Source of the DNA: Tausonia pullulans | Taxonomy: Eukaryota; Basidiomycota; Tremellomycetes; Cystofilobasidiales; Mrakiaceae | Direction: 5' to 3' | Length of the DNA stretch: 64,000 nucleotides | Assembly: GCA_951802195.1 (NCBI GenBank) | Contig: OX637629.1 | Coordinates: forward strand, 1 to 64,000 | In this document: in pieces, positions 42,966-53,112 of the stretch | How positions within the stretch are numbered: the stretch's first letter is position 1 | Layout: each line of letters opens with the position of its first letter | The notes under the pieces: generated by a model | What the model saw: the letters and a program-made list of their open reading frames with translations, nothing else | Database searches by the model: none | What the model was told of the DNA's origin: nothing | Made by a program: the position numbers and the translations under genes

Positions 42966-45900
42966 TGGTGTACAACGATGTCCAGATCGTCGCGGCGAAC
43001 ATCCAGAGGGTGTTCACGCGAGATCGCGCCCGCAGTCTCCTCCTCTCCCTCTATTCACGATCCAAGGCTGACATATACCTTCTCTCAGAAGTGGCATGCA
43101 CAACACCAGATCAGGTGGCGACCTGGACAGCTGAGTGTGAAGATATGGGCTTCGGCTCGATCTTTACGGTCGGCTGCCAGACGGCCATCCTCTGGCGGCA
43201 TGCCTCCCGATTCCTTCTACCAGATACCCCTCCGACTAGGACCAGATCCATCTCCCGCTCCTCCCCCATCTTACGAACCAACCTGACGGATGCCGTGTTT
43301 GCCATCGCCGGCGAAGCCGTCAGGGTGGCTGCAGTCTATGTCCCTTGCCGAGACAGCCAAATGAACGGCCGTTCGACAAAGGAGTTCCTCTCTACTCTAT
43401 CTCGCAAGATACCTGCCCACTCTGACATTCCTCTCCTCCTGGGCGGGGACTGGAACTGTGTGGAGGACAGCTACCTCGACGGGATGAGCCCATTTACCCA
43501 GAACGTGGGGAAGGAGGAAATGTGCCGGCTGGTCCGGGACTTTGCCCTCTCCGACCCATACCGATCCCTATATCCGCTTCAGCGCGAATACACCAACTAT
43601 ACTGGCATCACGCGAGCAGATCGCCGCATCGATCGCTTCTACCTGTCGCCTCTACTCGCTAGCCGAGCCGTGCGACAGCGCTTCCTACCACGTCCGACCG
43701 GCCACCTGTACTCCAGCCACAAGCCGATCGCACTCAGCCTCACCTTCCCCGGTGCAATAGAGCACGGTCCTGGATCGTACAAGATTGGCACACACCTGCT
43801 GAAGATTACCGGTTTTGTTGAGTACTTCCTCTACCACGTTCCCAAGTGGTACCAAGATGCGCTCACCGAGATCAGAGACCCCTTCGAGGCCTGGGACAAG
43901 ACCAAGCTTCAGATAGCGGAGCATGCATCTGACATCTCAAGACACCTCGCCCGGATGAGCAGAGTGTCAGGAGGCCCTTCACTTCGGTCCATCCTCCAAG
44001 GCCACGCTCTCCGAGCCCATCTCGAACCAGCCAACACAAGCGAGTATGCCGTCAAGCAGCGACTCAAGATCGTCCGCCAGGCCGACACTATCGCAGCCCT
44101 GCGGCCACTCGACAACCCAGCAGCCACAGCCATCGCAAACAACGAGAGCATTCTAGCTACAGCACACGCCTTCTACTCGACTCTCTATGAGACCAAGACG
44201 ACGCCAGCTGCCGAGCACGCCAACGTCCTCCGATATGTCACCAACACACTCGACAACTCCCAGAGCCGCACCCTCGAGAAACCCTTCGAACTGGACGAGC
44301 TCAGACGGGCTACGTTCAGATCGAACCGTAACAAGACACCAGGAAGCGACGGGATCCCCGTCGAGTTCTACCAGGCCACATGGGCTGTCGTCGGACCGAT
44401 CCTCCTCAGCCTACTGAACCTCGTTCCGGAGACAGGCCTCCGATCCGCCTCACAGCGCGAGGCCCATATCCATCTCATCTTCAAGAAGAAGGGAGATCGC
44501 GATCAGATTGCCAACTACCGTCCGATCTCGCTCATCAACGTTGACGCTCGCATCTTCTCCCTTGCCATCAACAGCCGCCTGCTCACCGTCGTGGACACTC
44601 TCATCGACGGGGACCAGACAGGCTTCCTCCCTGGCCGCGACTCGGGTCGCAACATCTCCTCTCTCCAGCTCGCCATTGACGACGAAGACCTTTTACCTGG
44701 CGTCCTCGCCCAAGTCGACTTTGAGAAGGCATACGACAGAGTATCGCACGACTTTGTTGGCCCCTGCCTCCGCCACATGGGGTTCGGTCCGCGCGCCGCT
44801 GCGTGGATCATCTCAACGATGACCTCCCAGACAGCTCGCCTCATGATCAACGGATGGATGGGCCAAGCCATCGACATCCGGTCTGGTGTCCGCCAGGGCG
44901 ATCCCGCGGCACCGACGATCTTCGCCCTCCTTCTGGAGCCGCTGGCATGTATGCTCCGCCATCGTCTCCCACCGGCCAATTCGTCCCCCCTACACAAGCG
45001 GAAGGTCCTCCTCTTTGCAGACGATCTCAGTATCCGGTGTTGGACTTGGTCGGAGGTCGACGAGGCGACGGTCTGCCTCCGCGAGTACGAGAAAGCCGCA
45101 GCAAGCAAGCTGAACTACCAGAAGTCACTCCTCTATCCGCTAGGTGCATGCCGGACGGATGCGCCTACGATGTACCACGAATGGCGCGTACAAACGCTTT
45201 CATTCGACTTCCTCGGCGTTCCATGCGGTCGCACGGTCAACGTGCCTGCTTGCTGGCGAGATGTCATCGGCAAACTGAAGGCTCGACTCGCGCGCATCCC
45301 GCTGCACGACCTCCCTCTCCTTGCGCGATGCAACGTCATCAACCAGTACATCTACTCGAAGGTCATCTACCTGGACCGCTTCCTGCCGTGCCCAGACGAT
45401 ATCCTGGAAGAACTCGAGGCAACGGCCTACAAGTCCCTCTACCGATCGAAACACCACGACGTCAGCAGGGAGCGTCTGGAAACCCCTCGAGACCTCGGCG
45501 GCTTCGGCTTCACGCCACTCCGATTCCGGCTCATCAAAGCGCGCGCCCAGTGGGCTGGCGATGGGCTCTTCAGACCGGAGCTTCCCGCATCGATCCGTAT
45601 TCGCAAGCGGATCATCCATACCATGAGCCTCGACCCAGGGGCTTATAGAATGATGACTCGCACCATCTTCCGGGATGGAGAGTTCATCAGAGGACCTCGG
45701 CCCGTCAATTTCAGCTGGTTAGGCGTATTCCTTTTCCCCAATGGAAGGTCAATGGTTCTTCCCAGCCGTCTGGTGGAATGCCATCACAAAGCTCAAAGGA
45801 GCTCTCCCTGCGCGATGCCAGGCTTACCTCCGGGCATGGTTCGAAGAGATCAGCTTTGACATGAGCTACTGGAATCAAGACCGCTGGAGGAACGCTGTCC

Positions 45901-46640
45901 ACTGGATGTCTACGTTCGGTACAGATAGCCAGTTGCGGATAGCTTTCCACCCTGGCCACACAAACCTGGGCCGGCTGAACGTCCCTCTTAACACCCTTGG
46001 CACACACAGTCGCACTCTAGCCAACCGCGGCCTCATCATCCCAAAGGGCTGGCAGGACCACTTCCCGGCGCTTACCAAGATCGACTGGAAGCGTCAGTGG
46101 TGCTTGCTCAAGGCAGTGTCCCGAGCGTCGCCCGAGGACGTCGACTTGGCCCACCGATTCTCGCTGTACAGCCTCCATCCAGGAAAACACACTGCGGCGC
46201 CATTCCTCGCCGACGGAACCGCTACGCCGCACAACAGGTCCAAGCGATGTGCGCTGTGCCTGACGGCCCCCGTTGAGTCCTTCTTCCACCTCTTCGACGA
46301 GCGGTGTCCCGTCGTGCGCGCTATCTGGTCGGCTGCGGCAGCGCGTGCCTCTCCTTCACTCCCCTCCCATCATCCGTCCCTCCAGACGCTTGTCTGCCCG
46401 ACGCTGTCGCCGCCGAGGGCGGCCTTCCTCTTCCACTGCATCTTTGTTGCCCGGACATGGCGATTCGTCCGGAGGCGGAGGTACAGCAAGATCGCAGCCC
46501 TCGACCCTGTCACGGACGAGGAGATCCGCAAGATCGCATCCACAATCCGCCAGACACACTGGCAGGCGAGTACGAGGTGGACGGCTGGCAGTGGCCAGAT
46601 GGCTGGTCCTGCTGTCGGTGCCGCCGTCGATCCCGGGTGA
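42965..46640 (+). CDS. LINE ORF2: endonuclease and reverse transcriptase
   Basis: The first frame (42965-45859) starts with an APE-type endonuclease (VQIVAANIQRVF, LLGGDWNCVED, SSHKPIALSL) over residues 1-265. The reverse transcriptase follows (ANYRPISLINVDARIF, FEKAYDRVSHDF, SGVRQGDPAAP, and the catalytic FADDLS near residue 680). After the frameshift near 45750 a second frame (to 46640) gives the C-terminal region with the zf-RVT-like CALCLTAPVESFFHLFDERC. No RNase H domain is evident. A reverse transcriptase of this kind primes on nicked target DNA. Confidence 0.9.
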
Positions 46641-46878
46641 AAAACAGGTCAGGGGTGGGGAAGTATGGCTGGTGGTCCATAGCCAATGCTTTGTGTATCT
46701 GGTCATCTTAATGTCTTACCTTTTCTAATGGACTTATGTCCATGACCCATCTTTTGTTTTCCTTCCATCCCTACTTTCATTCTCGCTTTCCTTCTATCTA
46801 GCTACGAATCACCATCTCTCATAGAGTTACCTCGTTCTCTACGTATAACTCATGACTTAAATACAAAAAAAAAAAAAC

Positions 46879-47085
46879 ACCCCCCCCCTCTCACGGCGCC
46901 CATCACGCCGTCCGGCCAACCATCCCCAGTGGTTCGGCCAACCCTCTTCGCACGGCGCCTGCCCGACGCTCTCGCGCTCGGTCATGTCCGCTCTCCCTCT
47001 ATCTAGCTACAACTCGCTATCTCTCATAGGGTTACCTCGTTCTCCACGTATAACTCATGACTTAAATACAAAAAAAATTCTCCGC
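46879..47085 (+). mobile_element. SINE-like element, copy 2
   Basis: About 200 bp starting in poly-C and CTCTCACGGCGCCC, with one copy of the internal unit, the same body as 40755-41050 and the same 3' tail ending TTAAATACAAAAAAA. It follows the LINE tail without a gap and interrupts a minus-strand coding-like stretch at 47085. Confidence 0.75.
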
Positions 47086-47295
47086 TGCCAAGGGTGCAGC
47101 AAGCTCACGGATTTCGTCGATGCCAGGTAGGGCGAGATCCGAAAAGCCGCATCCGCCATCCAGCACAACATCGGCCAACGGACACGATGTGGTGGGAAGG
47201 TCAACACACTGGATCTGAATGTAATCCTGATAGTGGTAAACGATGATGGTAGTGGTGGCGGTGGCAATGACGGCGATGGCTGAGGGCGGAGACAT
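47086..47295 (-). pseudogene. Truncated unknown reading frame
   Basis: A minus-strand frame starts MSPPSAIAVIATATTTIIVY and reads QDYIQIQCVDLPTTSC..LADVVLDGGCG before running into the SINE tail at 47085. It looks like the 5' end of a host gene cut by the insertion, but no family is recognised and it could be chance. Confidence 0.25.
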
Positions 47296-47538
47296 GGTGG
47301 TTGGTCATTCGGACGGTCGGCGTGTGACTTTGGTCATGTCTTTTCACCTATTCTCTCCACCATTTTTTCGTCACTTCCCCCCCCCCCTCCCTCCTTCCTG
47401 AAGTACTTTCTTACTTCTCCTCTCCTCTCTCTCCCTCCGTTCTTCTTACCATGGACATTTTTGCCCTTCCAACCCCTCCCCCTTCCCCTCCCGCTCCCCA
47501 TCGATACATCCTCTTCCCTCTCTCCCTAGCTGGATTCT

Positions 47539-47605
47539 CTCCTCCCTTCCTTCCTTCCTTCTTTCCTTCCTTCCTTCCTTCCTTCATTCCTTCCTTCCTT
47601 CCTTC
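47539..47605. repeat. (CCTT)n microsatellite
   Basis: An interrupted run of CCTT/CTTC units on the plus strand within a pyrimidine-rich region (47340-47620). Just after it, TCTCATAGGGACCCACCATC..CATGACTTGAACGTAAAT resembles a diverged LINE/SINE tail. Confidence 0.85.
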
Positions 47606-47891
47606 TTCGCTGTCTCTCATAGGGACCCACCATCATCTACGCTTGCACCATGACTTGAACGTAAATAATGAAAATGACCGCCAATGACCACCTAGTCTTC
47701 TGGACCTCTCGTCAGAATCTCATGACGCATCTCGACTCTGCGCTTGGCCACGTCAGCTTCTGCGCTACCCCACCCACGACCTGCCTCCGACCTTGTCTTT
47801 GGACTCAAAGTGCTTCTAATGATCTGTCCGGATTGCCTGCGCAGCATTTTCCTCGCTAGCTCAACATTTCCTCTTATTTGTGCCTTCTTTC

Positions 47892-48112
47892 TGTTAAGGT
47901 CAAGGTTCGCCCTGGGGTCCAATGTGGATGGATGCAAGCTTACATTATATAGCTACTCGACTCTGCCCTCTTATATAGGTTGTACAGAGTGGCGTAGAGA
48001 GTGCTAGAAAAAAAATGAGGAGAGATAGGTGACTAATCGGATGACTGACTATCAGGAGAAAAGGGATGGAAGTTACTTGACCATAGGTCTCCGCGAATCG
48101 CTCCTTCCAACA
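47892..48112 (-). mobile_element. Repeat C, copy 2 (Copia-like solo LTR)
   Basis: 221 bp on the minus strand from TGTTGGAAGGAGCG to GACCTTAACA with the TATATAAGAGGG box. It abuts the 3' end of the interrupted transporter frame. No target duplication is visible. Confidence 0.72.
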
Positions 48113-50690
48113 GAAAAGCCCTGAAGAAAAGATCAAACTATGCAGGAGACAGGAAAGAAGAAGAACAGGTTTAAGGTCTCCAAGCGGTCTATACAACCAA
48201 GCGACCGTATCGAGGGGCCCAACATGCTCGACCTCGCCGAGGTTCTTCTCCTTCTCAGCATCGCCAATTGGCGAATCGGCGCCCTGGTTGCAGCGGTAGT
48301 TGGGGGGAGCTATGACGATGTCGTCACCAAAGACGTTACCAAGCTCCTCGAGAGACTTTCCCTTGGTCTCGACAAAGAGGAAGTAGGCGATGACAGCATT
48401 TCCGAGGCTGGGTGGAAGGAGGGACATGAGATGTCAGGAACGAAGTCGGGACGCAGAAGGATAGAGGCCAAATGGAAGAACGTGAACCGACTTAGTGGCT
48501 ACAAAGACAGAGAAGTACTTCCAAGGTAGGTTTTCAAGTCCCAGTTTAGTGACCTGGGAGAGAAGGACATTGGTGGCCCCTGAACATGGCGCGCGGCGGG
48601 GGTCAGCGGGACTCCGCCAGGCGGAGGGCGCACGAGAGTCAGGGACACACAGTTAGAGCAGGTAGATACGGCAGTTCCCATGGAACGAAGGGGCATCGAG
48701 AAGACCTCGGACTGGTAGACCCAGGAGACAGGTCCGAAGGATGTGGCGAAGGCGCCTGAAAACCAGAAGATGGAAGCGATACCGGCGATGCCCATGCTCT
48801 CGTTCTTGTATCCACCAGTGAGTCTAGAGGCAATACCTGTTGAAGGTCTATGTTCGCCCTGGGGTCCAATGTGGTTGCAAGCTTATTTCATATACCCACT
48901 CGACTCTACCCGCTCATATAAGGTTAACCTAGTGGCGTAAAAAGTACTACAAAGGGAGGACAAGGGATGAAAACTACTAGATTATAGGTCTCCGTGAATC
49001 GCTCCTTCCAACAATACCGGCCTGCACAGCGAGAAAGATGGCCATGAGGACAGCTCCGTAGATGAGAGCAGGGCGGCGACCGAGGGAGTCGATCATCCAG
49101 GCTAGGCGTGGGAAGCAGTGAGTTAATCAACAAGCAATTCAAGCGCGAGACACATCGAAGGGGGATAAAATGGGACAAACTAATGAAAACAAACGTGCAA
49201 ACGAGGCCCCAAGCACCGGAGATGCCGTTGATGAGGAAGGCCGTCTGGTCGGTGTAGCCGAGGTTCTTATAGATGGTCGACCCGAAGTAAGAGTTGACGT
49301 TGACACCGGTGAACTGGCAGCAGATCCGGACCATCATGCCGCAGAGAGTGCGATGAAGGGAAGACTTGGTGCGGAAGAGGTCCATGAAGTTCGATGAGAC
49401 GTTGTCTTTCTCCCACTCTGTAGAACGTTGGCGGGGGTGTCAGTTCCAAGTAAGCTGACGAGAGCAAGCGAAGCTCTGACGTACCCATCTGGTTGACGAT
49501 CTTCTCATACTCGTACTTGATGACAACTTGGTTGGCCTCCTTGCCGTGAAGGCGGTAGAGGGCCTGGAGGGCATCCTCGTGGCGACCCTGCTGGGCAAGC
49601 CAACGGGGCGAATAGGGGAGGACGAACATGCCGAGACCGAGGAGAATGGCGGGGGCGATCTGAACCGCTGGGATAAGGAACAAAAGAGACAAAATGAGCG
49701 ACGCTCGCATTTCCAAGAGACTGGGTTAGTGTCGTACCAAGAGGGACACACTGTCCAGTGCCCTTTATGAATTGGCATCCGTAACCGACCCAGTTGGCAA
49801 TGAAGAAGCCCTGAAGATCTATCGATGAGATGTCAACGAATAAGGCTCTCGAAAGGATTCTGGCGTCAGGAGAGCAGGGATTCACGAAAGCGATCATGAG
49901 CTGAGTCCATCCGGAGAGGAGACCACGGGCGTGAGGAGGCGAGATCTCAGCCTGAACAGGATGCGGACAATGGAAGGGAGGATCAGCCGATGTTCCGCCA
50001 GGACCATGAACGGCTTCTCCTCACCTGGTAGAGGGGAAAAATCATCGAAAGGCAGCCAATGGCGAGACCGGCAATGAACCGGCCGGCCATGAGCATTCCA
50101 ATGTTGACGGCGGCTGCCTGGATGGCACATCCGACGGCGGCGACAAGGGAACCGATCTGAATTGTGCGCTTCCGTCCGAACTTGGTGGCAGTGTAACCGG
50201 CACCGGCAGCTCTAACTGGGAGGACCGAGAACGTTAGCCAGAGCTGATAGCGGGAGCAGCGTCCTGGAACTCACAGAAGCAGCCACCAGCGAGGAGGGAG
50301 ACGACGGCTCCAATGGCATTCTGGGAACCGACCAGAGTGACTCAGCCACTTGACAGGAACAGACGCTTCGGTAAGGAATCAAGGCTGATTGCCTGAGGGT
50401 TCTTGAAGTCTGGCATGACCAAATGAAAGTGCATCAGTGCCTACTTACCCCCCTCCCGGACGGGAAAATGAGATCTGCTTACAGATGTGGAATTCATGGT
50501 AATCGTCCGAGATGACGGAGGAGATAATTCCAGAGTCGTCTGATCATAGGAGCGTAAGAGTTTCAGCTCTGGGACGACAGGAGGAACTCGGGCGCGTGAC
50601 CGGAATACTCACAGCCGAATAGAAAAGATCCGATACCGCTGGAAAAGCAGGGAGAAACAACAGATCAGGGCCACGGCTCTACGACGAGGA
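48113..50690 (-). pseudogene. MFS sugar transporter interrupted by a solo LTR
   Basis: A paralogue of the transporter at 31452. Exons on the minus strand read SGIGSFLFG, DSGIISSVISDDYHEFH, NAIGAVVSLLAGGCF, AGRFIAGLAIGCLSMIFPLY, AEISPPHARGLLSGWTQLM, PYSPRWLAQQGRHEDALQAL, CQFTGVNVNSYFGSTIYKN, GPVSWVYQSEVFSMPLRSMG and YFLFVETKGKSLEELGNVFG. A 176-bp element (48838-49013) sits within the exon reading AVQAGIASRLTGGYKNESMG, with a 5-bp duplication of the target. The C-terminus runs past the usual end into repeat C at 48112. The N-terminal first exon is not resolved near 50690-50900. Exons otherwise look intact, so the loss is fairly recent. Confidence 0.8.
48838..49013 (-). mobile_element. Repeat C, copy 3, inserted in an exon
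   Basis: 176 bp with TGTTGGAAGG..CTTCAACA edges on the minus strand, flanked by the 5-bp direct repeat ATACC (48833-48837 and 49014-49018). The edges and 5-bp duplication mark it as a solo LTR, probably Ty1/Copia. It is shorter and more diverged than the copies at 40193 and 47892. Confidence 0.85.
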
Positions 50691-51717
50691 GTAGACCAGT
50701 TTTGTGGATCCAAAAGACTAACGCGAAGACAGCGACGGCACTGAAGGGAGGAGAAAGGACGAGGAATCATATCAGAATGCTACGACAGTGCGGGGATGAG
50801 GGAAGGGGAGAGAAGAGAGGATGATGGATATGATGGATGGAAGAAACCAGGGACACGTTGTGGCGAGTATGGAAATGTGCGCGGCAGGTCCCAGCTTGTT
50901 CCATCTCCCTCAGTGGCACCTGCGCTGTCTGTCGGGCGGTGATCACGTCGTATCGTCATGTGACATTGGCATCAAGAGGACTGAGTCTAAGATAGCAAAT
51001 TTAGGGATCGGGTATGTATCTGGGTGAGACAAGGTATCCGACGAGATGGCTGGATTTGGCCGAAGACGACCAAGGAGGCGGCGCACCATGCCCAGTTGTC
51101 CCTGACCGATTGACCTGGGCTTGCCGACAGCGGCCTCGCGCAGCCACGGCGGCCTCGCAGCCATGCCTTCGCCGGAGGAAAATGCTTCGACGCATGTATC
51201 AGCTCTTTGTCGTCGGTGTTTGTTGTGCAAGGGGGACTGGCTACTACTCGCTCCTAGTATTGATATTTTCATTCAAAGATTTTAGGGACGAAGGAGAACG
51301 AGGAAATGCGGTGAATGCGTATTACGTGAGATAATGTCCTCTCCCAACCTTGCTGAAAGACACCATGTTTTGTCGCAGGGAGGGAGGACGGGGTGTGGTC
51401 ACTGAACCTGGCGGTCTAGACAACACAGAGAGACCCGGGTCGCGGCGAATTCTTTTAAAGGGAGGGAGGATTGATGCCTTGCCCCAACTCAGCGACACAT
51501 CATCGTTGTGAACCCGCCCCCTCACTTTATCCCTACAATAGGCGACTGAATCAACGAGACGTGGGGCTGGCTGATGTTACACCAATGGCAAGCGATCGTG
51601 GGAGCCGGCAACGGGGGAAAGCTGAATGAGAACTAGAATATGGACGGAGGGAGATGAGATACGCCCGTACATTGCTGCGAAATTGAACCGGGGTGGCCGA
51701 TAGACTTCCTGGAAGAG
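50691..51717. other. Intergenic, no recognised gene
   Basis: About 1 kb upstream of the interrupted transporter. It may hold that gene's first exon and promoter. Open frames on both strands show no family motifs. Confidence 0.4.
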
Positions 51718-52090
51718 TGTCAGGGTCTAAAGAACTCGCCATTTCGGCTCGACCCCTGGACATATCCACGGTTGCGCAACATCTTCCTTGCTTTCTCAGC
51801 ATCCCCTCTTCTTCGTTCCTTCTTTCGACGCAATGTTTAGCACTCCTTGGTTCAATATTCCTTCCTTTCTTCTCACTCGTCACTTGTCCCACACTTTTTG
51901 CTTTCTCGTCCATAGAACGCTCGGTTTACCGTAAACCTGTCTTCTGCACTCTATCATTTCGATCACACAAACCAGCCCAAGACCTCAAAGCAAGCCCGTG
52001 CCACCTCCACCACCTCAGTTCCACTCCTCCACCGACGCCCCTCTGCTCGCCTATCCCCCTCAGCTCCAACCCTTGGGCCAATCCCAATAC
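51718..52090 (+). mobile_element. Old LTR, family B
   Basis: Starts TGTCAGGGTCTAAAGAACTCGCC and ends near CCTTGGGCCAATCCCAATA, with the shared body between. Clearly diverged from the young copies; no target duplication seen. Confidence 0.75.
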
Positions 52091-52480
52091 GAAGTCGAGG
52101 TGGCGAGTCCGCAATATCTTGGTACCATTGTCATTATTTTGTTTAGAAAATTCCCTGCAGTTTAAGCTGCATGAAACTGCTCTCCTTCATATGATGCTAC
52201 AATCGCGGACGAAGGCGAAGTCTACACAGGCCACTCTCGAAGGGTGAGCGTAGCGAGAGGATTCGGCGCCAGTATCCACCCTTGATCTCTCGGATCTCCA
52301 AACCCTTCGACGCTTTGGTCCTTTGTGGGACAATCGATATGCATGCATCTTTCTCTCTGGCCAGATCTGTCATGTTGCCCATGTCGCTCGCTCCCCAACA
52401 CTTGTTGCGACTCGGGGAAGTGCGGTCTATGCAACTCAATTCGGCTTTAACCGACGACCCGCCACCTGCCGGCTTCTATC
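52091..52480. other. Intergenic, no recognised gene
   Basis: About 390 bp between the old LTR and repeat block D. Nothing recognised. Confidence 0.35.
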
Positions 52481-52499
52481 TGACTTTGCTTTCTCAACG

Positions 52500-52750
52500 C
52501 AGGTATGCCCCTCCCCCTTCTCCCCTCAGTTGCCCACGCCATCGACGCGCATCCTCTCTGCCCTGTCGACAACAAACCGAGCTCGGAATATTACCAGCTT
52601 GGCGAATATTAGAATCATCCACTCATGTGACTTCTACTCAGACTTCCGGGGGCCGATTGCAACTTGTGCCGCGGTGGAAAAGCCCCAGCCCTAGGTCCGA
52701 AGCTGTTGTCTCAGCGTTCGGCCTCCGTGGCTTCCTCGGACGCCTACGCG
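52500..52750 (+). repeat. Dispersed repeat block D, copy 3 (diverged)
   Basis: The reverse complement of the blocks at 7184 and 29315 aligns here with substitutions and small gaps: CTGCCCTGTCGACAACAAACCGAGCTCGG, TTGCAACTTGTGCCGCGGTGG, and TTGTCTCAGCGTTCGGCCTCC in the same order. Older than copies 1 and 2. Confidence 0.6.
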
Positions 52751-52759
52751 TCTGACAAT

Positions 52760-53112
52760 GTTTTGCTCGGATGAAGCTAGTAATGTTCAGATCTTGTCGA
52801 GAGGAGTACATGTCACGTTCCTGGCGGTAGACCCGGGTTGGATTCGCCCAGTCCATTTTGATGCCTCCTCTCTGCGCGTACCCCTCCAAGTTCTCTTCAT
52901 CGGTCCCTCCTTAGTCCGAGGACCGACAAAAGAGCAAGGGAGAACGAGGCGTTGATGAAAGTGTCGAGTTGTTCCGGGAAGTATAAAGCGTCGGTGAATT
53001 GGAGATCCGACGCTCGCCTCAAAAAGCAGGACGATCTACTCTCTAATGCATTCCAACGCTAACATCCCATTAGGTTTCTCGCTACTACTCCCCTCCCGTT
53101 CCTCCTCCTTGC
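52760..53112. promoter_or_regulatory. Upstream region of the secreted GH3
   Basis: About 350 bp ending at the ATG at 53113. It must hold the promoter; no specific site recognised. Confidence 0.35.

Larger units (their letters stand above)
41051..46878 (+). mobile_element. LINE (Tad/L1-like), full length, ORF2 with one frameshift
   Basis: A 5.8-kb non-LTR retrotransposon with a short 5' leader, ORF1, ORF2 (endonuclease and reverse transcriptase), a 3' UTR and an A-rich tail TTAAATAC(A)n. ORF2 changes frame near 45740-45760, at a CCCC run, so this copy probably cannot move by itself. It is flanked on both sides by SINE-like elements carrying the same 3' tail. A truncated relative is at 26129. 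Confidence 0.9.
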
